From Flavobacterium crocinum (GTDB taxonomy: Bacteria; Bacteroidota; Bacteroidia; Flavobacteriales; Flavobacteriaceae): a stretch of 64,000 nt of DNA. Shown here piece by piece: positions 61,307-64,000 of the stretch. A program made the translations under genes and the position numbers. Under the pieces are notes generated by a model. The model made no database searches. It saw nothing but the letters and a program-made list of their open reading frames with translations, and was not told the DNA's origin. The stretch is taken from contig NZ_CP029255.1 of the NCBI RefSeq assembly GCF_003122385.1, positions 1,798,001 to 1,862,000 on the forward strand, in the 5' to 3' direction. The stretch's first letter is position 1; the number at the start of each line of letters is the position of its first letter.

Positions 61307-64000
61307 ATGTCATCAAACAAAAAATACTGGAAAAGTGTTGAGGAGCTAGAAAACAGCTCTATTGTTGAGGCGCTTAGAAATAACGAATTTGTTGAAGAAA
61401 TTCCTACTGATGAGTTTTTAGGTAACGCTGAGGCTTTATCTACATCTGGGACTTCACGTCGTGACTTTTTAAAGTACGTAGGGTTTAGTACTGCAGCTGT
61501 TACTTTAGCTGCTTGCGAAGGTCCGGTTCGCAAGTCTATCCCTTATGTATTACAACCAGAGCAAATCATTCCTGGTGTTGCAGATTATTATGCAACTACC
61601 GTTTTTGATGGTTTTGATTTTGCTAACCTTTTGGTTAAAACTCGTGAGGGTCGTCCAATTAAAATTGAAAACAATACAATTGCAGGAGCTAAATTTGCTG
61701 CGAACGCTAGAATTCATGCATCTATCCTAGGATTGTATGATAGTGGTCGTTTGAAAGAGCCAAAAGTAGATGGTAAAAATTCTTCTTGGTCTGCTGTTGA
61801 TTTAAGAATCAAATCAAGTTTAGCTGATGCAAAAGCTAAAGGTGGTCAGGTTGTATTGTTAACTAATACGTTAGCAAGTCCATCCACAGAGAAATTAATT
61901 GCTGAGTTTATTGCTAAAAATCCAAACGCTAAACATGTTGTTTATGATGCAGTTTCTTCATCTGAAGCTTTAGATGCTTTTGAAGCTGTATACGGGCAAA
62001 GAGCTTTAGTTGATTACGATTTTTCAAAAGCTTCTTTAATTGTATCTGTTGGTGCTGATTTCTTAGGAGACTGGCAAGGTGGAGGATATGATTCTGGATA
62101 TGCAAAAGGACGTATTCCTCAAAATGGACAAATGTCTCGTCACTTCCAGTTTGAATCAAATATGACATTATCTGGAGCTGCTGCTGATAAGCGTGTTCCA
62201 ATGACTACAGCTGCTCAAAAACAAGCTTTAGTTCAAATTTATAATATTATTGCAGGTGCTTCTGTTCCTGTGGCTTTAGAAGGAAATGCTAAAGCTGAAG
62301 TAGTTAAAGCTGCACAACAGCTTAAAGCTGCCGGGTCAAAAGGAGTTTTAGTATCTGGAATTGAAGATAAAAATGCTCAATTATTAGTTTTAGCTATCAA
62401 TCAAATATTGGCTAGTGAAGCTTTTAGTACTGCCGGAGCAAGACAAATTAGAAAAGGTTCTAATGCTGTTGTTTCACAGTTAATTAAAGATTTGAATGCA
62501 GGAAGTGTTCATACTTTAATTATGAGTGGTGTAAATCCGGTTTATACATTAGCTGATTCAGAAGCTTTTGTTTCAGGATTGAAAAAAGTTAAAACTTCTG
62601 TTGCTTTTGCATTAAAAGAAGATGAGACTGCATCAGTTGTAACAATTGCAGCTCCTGCTCCTCACTATTTAGAAGCATGGGGTGACGTTGAAATTACAAG
62701 CGGTACTTATAGTTTAACACAGCCAACTATACGTCCTATCTTTAATACAAAACAATTTCAGGATGTTTTATTGTCGTTGAATGGTACTGCGGGTACTTTC
62801 TATGATTATTTAAAAGTTAATTCTGCCGCTTACACTGCTGGATCTTCTTGGAATAAAGTATTACATGACGGTGTTGCTGTTGTTGGATTTGCTGCATTGT
62901 CCGGAGGAGCTATTGATGCTGCTTCTGCTGCAAATGCGGTTGCAAAATCTAAATCTGCTGGAGAGTATGAATTAGTATTATACACTAAAACAGGTTTAGG
63001 AGACGGACAACATGCGAACAATCCTTGGTTACAAGAATTTCCTGATCCAATTACAAGAGTTTCTTGGGATAACTATGTTACTGTTTCAAATGCTGATGCT
63101 AAGAAAATCGGTTTATCTAATGAAATCGTTGCTAATGGTGGTTTAAATGGTAGTTATGCTACTATTACTACTGCTGATGGTGTTAAATTAGAAAATGTTC
63201 CGGTTATTGTTCAGCCAGGTCAGGCAGTAGGCACTATTGGTTTAGCTGTTGGTTATGGACGTAAAGCTTCTCTAAAAGAAGAAATGCAAGTAGGTTTAAA
63301 TGCTTACGCTTTATATAAAGGATTTAATGGAGTTCAGTCTGTATCTATCGTTAAAGCTGCTGGAGAACATGAGTTTGCTTGTGTTCAGGGGCAAAAAACG
63401 TTGATGGGTAGAGGAGATATCATTAAGGAAACTACTTTAAAAATATTTAATACTGAAGATGCAGAGCATTGGAATGAAAAACCAATGGTATCTTTAGATC
63501 ACCAGGAAGTGGAAGCGACTACAGTTGACCTTTGGGAATCATTTGATCGTACAACTGGTCACCACTTTAATCTTTCAATTGACTTAAATGCTTGTACCGG
63601 TTGTGGTGCTTGTGTTATTGCTTGTCATGCTGAAAACAACGTTCCTGTTGTTGGTAAAGCTGAAGTAAGAAGAAGCCGTGATATGCACTGGTTACGTATC
63701 GATAGATATTATTCTTCTGAAAGCACTTTTGAAGGTGATAATGAAAGAAAAGAAGGAATTGCTGGTTTATCTAGTTCATTGTCTACATTCAATGAAATGG
63801 AAAAACCTGGAGATAATCCACAAGTTGCATTCCAGCCAGTAATGTGTCAGCACTGTAATCACGCACCTTGTGAAACAGTTTGTCCGGTAGCTGCTACATC
63901 TCACGGTCGTCAGGGGCAAAACCACATGGCTTACAACAGATGTGTTGGTACTCGTTACTGTGCAAACAACTGTCCTTATAAAGTACGTCGTTTCAACTGG
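61307..64000 (+). CDS. actB: Alternative complex III iron-sulfur subunit ActB (partial, runs off right edge)
   Basis: 898 codons from ATG 61307 (MSSNKKYWKSVEELENSSIV) without a stop in the window. A twin-arginine motif TSRRDFLKYVGF and lipobox-like LAAC at about 65-87 indicate Tat export and lipid attachment. The middle resembles the molybdopterin-oxidoreductase fold without cofactor-binding cysteines; the C-terminal ferredoxin-like part has CTGCGACVIAC, CQHCNHAPCETVCP and CVGTRYCANNCP clusters for [4Fe-4S] and [3Fe-4S] centres. The remainder of the gene and the act operon lie beyond the edge. Confidence 0.93.
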   Translation, partial: MSSNKKYWKSVEELENSSIVEALRNNEFVEEIPTDEFLGNAEALSTSGTSRRDFLKYVGFSTAAVTLAACEGPVRKSIPYVLQPEQIIPGVADYYATTVFDGFDFANLLVKTREGRPIKIENNTIAGAKFAANARIHASILGLYDSGRLKEPKVDGKNSSWSAVDLRIKSSLADAKAKGGQVVLLTNTLASPSTEKLIAEFIAKNPNAKHVVYDAVSSSEALDAFEAVYGQRALVDYDFSKASLIVSVGADFLGDWQGGGYDSGYAKGRIPQNGQMSRHFQFESNMTLSGAAADKRVPMTTAAQKQALVQIYNIIAGASVPVALEGNAKAEVVKAAQQLKAAGSKGVLVSGIEDKNAQLLVLAINQILASEAFSTAGARQIRKGSNAVVSQLIKDLNAGSVHTLIMSGVNPVYTLADSEAFVSGLKKVKTSVAFALKEDETASVVTIAAPAPHYLEAWGDVEITSGTYSLTQPTIRPIFNTKQFQDVLLSLNGTAGTFYDYLKVNSAAYTAGSSWNKVLHDGVAVVGFAALSGGAIDAASAANAVAKSKSAGEYELVLYTKTGLGDGQHANNPWLQEFPDPITRVSWDNYVTVSNADAKKIGLSNEIVANGGLNGSYATITTADGVKLENVPVIVQPGQAVGTIGLAVGYGRKASLKEEMQVGLNAYALYKGFNGVQSVSIVKAAGEHEFACVQGQKTLMGRGDIIKETTLKIFNTEDAEHWNEKPMVSLDHQEVEATTVDLWESFDRTTGHHFNLSIDLNACTGCGACVIACHAENNVPVVGKAEVRRSRDMHWLRIDRYYSSESTFEGDNERKEGIAGLSSSLSTFNEMEKPGDNPQVAFQPVMCQHCNHAPCETVCPVAATSHGRQGQNHMAYNRCVGTRYCANNCPYKVRRFNW

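Overview
The window is a chromosomal segment of a low-GC Bacteroidota bacterium, almost certainly a Flavobacterium close to F. johnsoniae. Support: AT-rich DNA, Bacteroidota promoters of the TAnnTTTG type before many genes, four GLPGLI-family proteins, TonB-dependent and carboxypeptidase-regulatory-domain outer-membrane proteins, a bacterial geranylgeranylglyceryl phosphate synthase, DUF2723, and the start of an alternative complex III (act) operon. Most of it is housekeeping chromosome. There is no phage, plasmid, rRNA operon or CRISPR array.

Layout: 1-1251 holds a truncated-hemoglobin operon facing a Crp/Fnr regulator, with a palindrome at about -41.5 of the globin promoter. 1346-5206 holds GGGP synthase, a PnuC-type vitamin transporter, a NadR-like kinase fused to DUF4301, and ArfB. 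5289-7652 is a TPP-riboswitch-controlled TonB receptor. 7911-13910 is a cluster of a small exported protein, four tandem GLPGLI proteins and a beta-barrel protein. 13913-19626 holds a Rieske-like lipoprotein, greA with a leader terminator, HIT, a histidine kinase, flavin reductase, DUF3127, aat and MOSC. 19623-27120 is a complete thiamine biosynthesis operon (thiS-C-E2-D-E-G-[GxxExxY]-H-F, minus strand) behind a second TPP riboswitch.

27197-31925 holds tag, two uncharacterised proteins, a queuosine-precursor transporter and an M3 peptidase. 31986-34868 holds tsf-rpsB and rpsI-rplM. 35062-36646 holds two ferritin-like exported proteins. 36857-40962 holds a LacI regulator and polA, separated by a 100-bp MITE-like palindrome. 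41167-43934 is a two-component system bracketed by two paralogous lysine-rich exported peptides with matching promoters. 44094-49755 holds a phosphoesterase, a cysteine-free thioredoxin fold, a polysaccharide deacetylase and DUF2723. 50001-50252 holds two tandemly duplicated tRNA-Gln units. 50438-53756 holds an AraC regulator, aldehyde dehydrogenase and a universal stress protein. 53861-58610 is rimP-nusA-infB with a leader terminator. 58745-64000 holds DUF4920, a SPOR protein and actA-actB (actB runs off the edge).

The most interesting signals are: (1) a GxxExxY nuclease-like gene inside the thi operon bounded by mirror-image triplets of GCAGAT/ATCTGC at a 9-bp period; (2) the lysine-rich peptide/two-component module with Pho-box-like 11-bp direct repeats at identical spacing from both promoters; (3) intrinsic-terminator hairpins in the 5' leaders of both greA and rimP-nusA-infB; (4) a palindromic dispersed repeat inserted in frame in a ThiE-like gene; (5) an 8-bp tandem repeat just after the start codon of the riboswitch-controlled TonB receptor.
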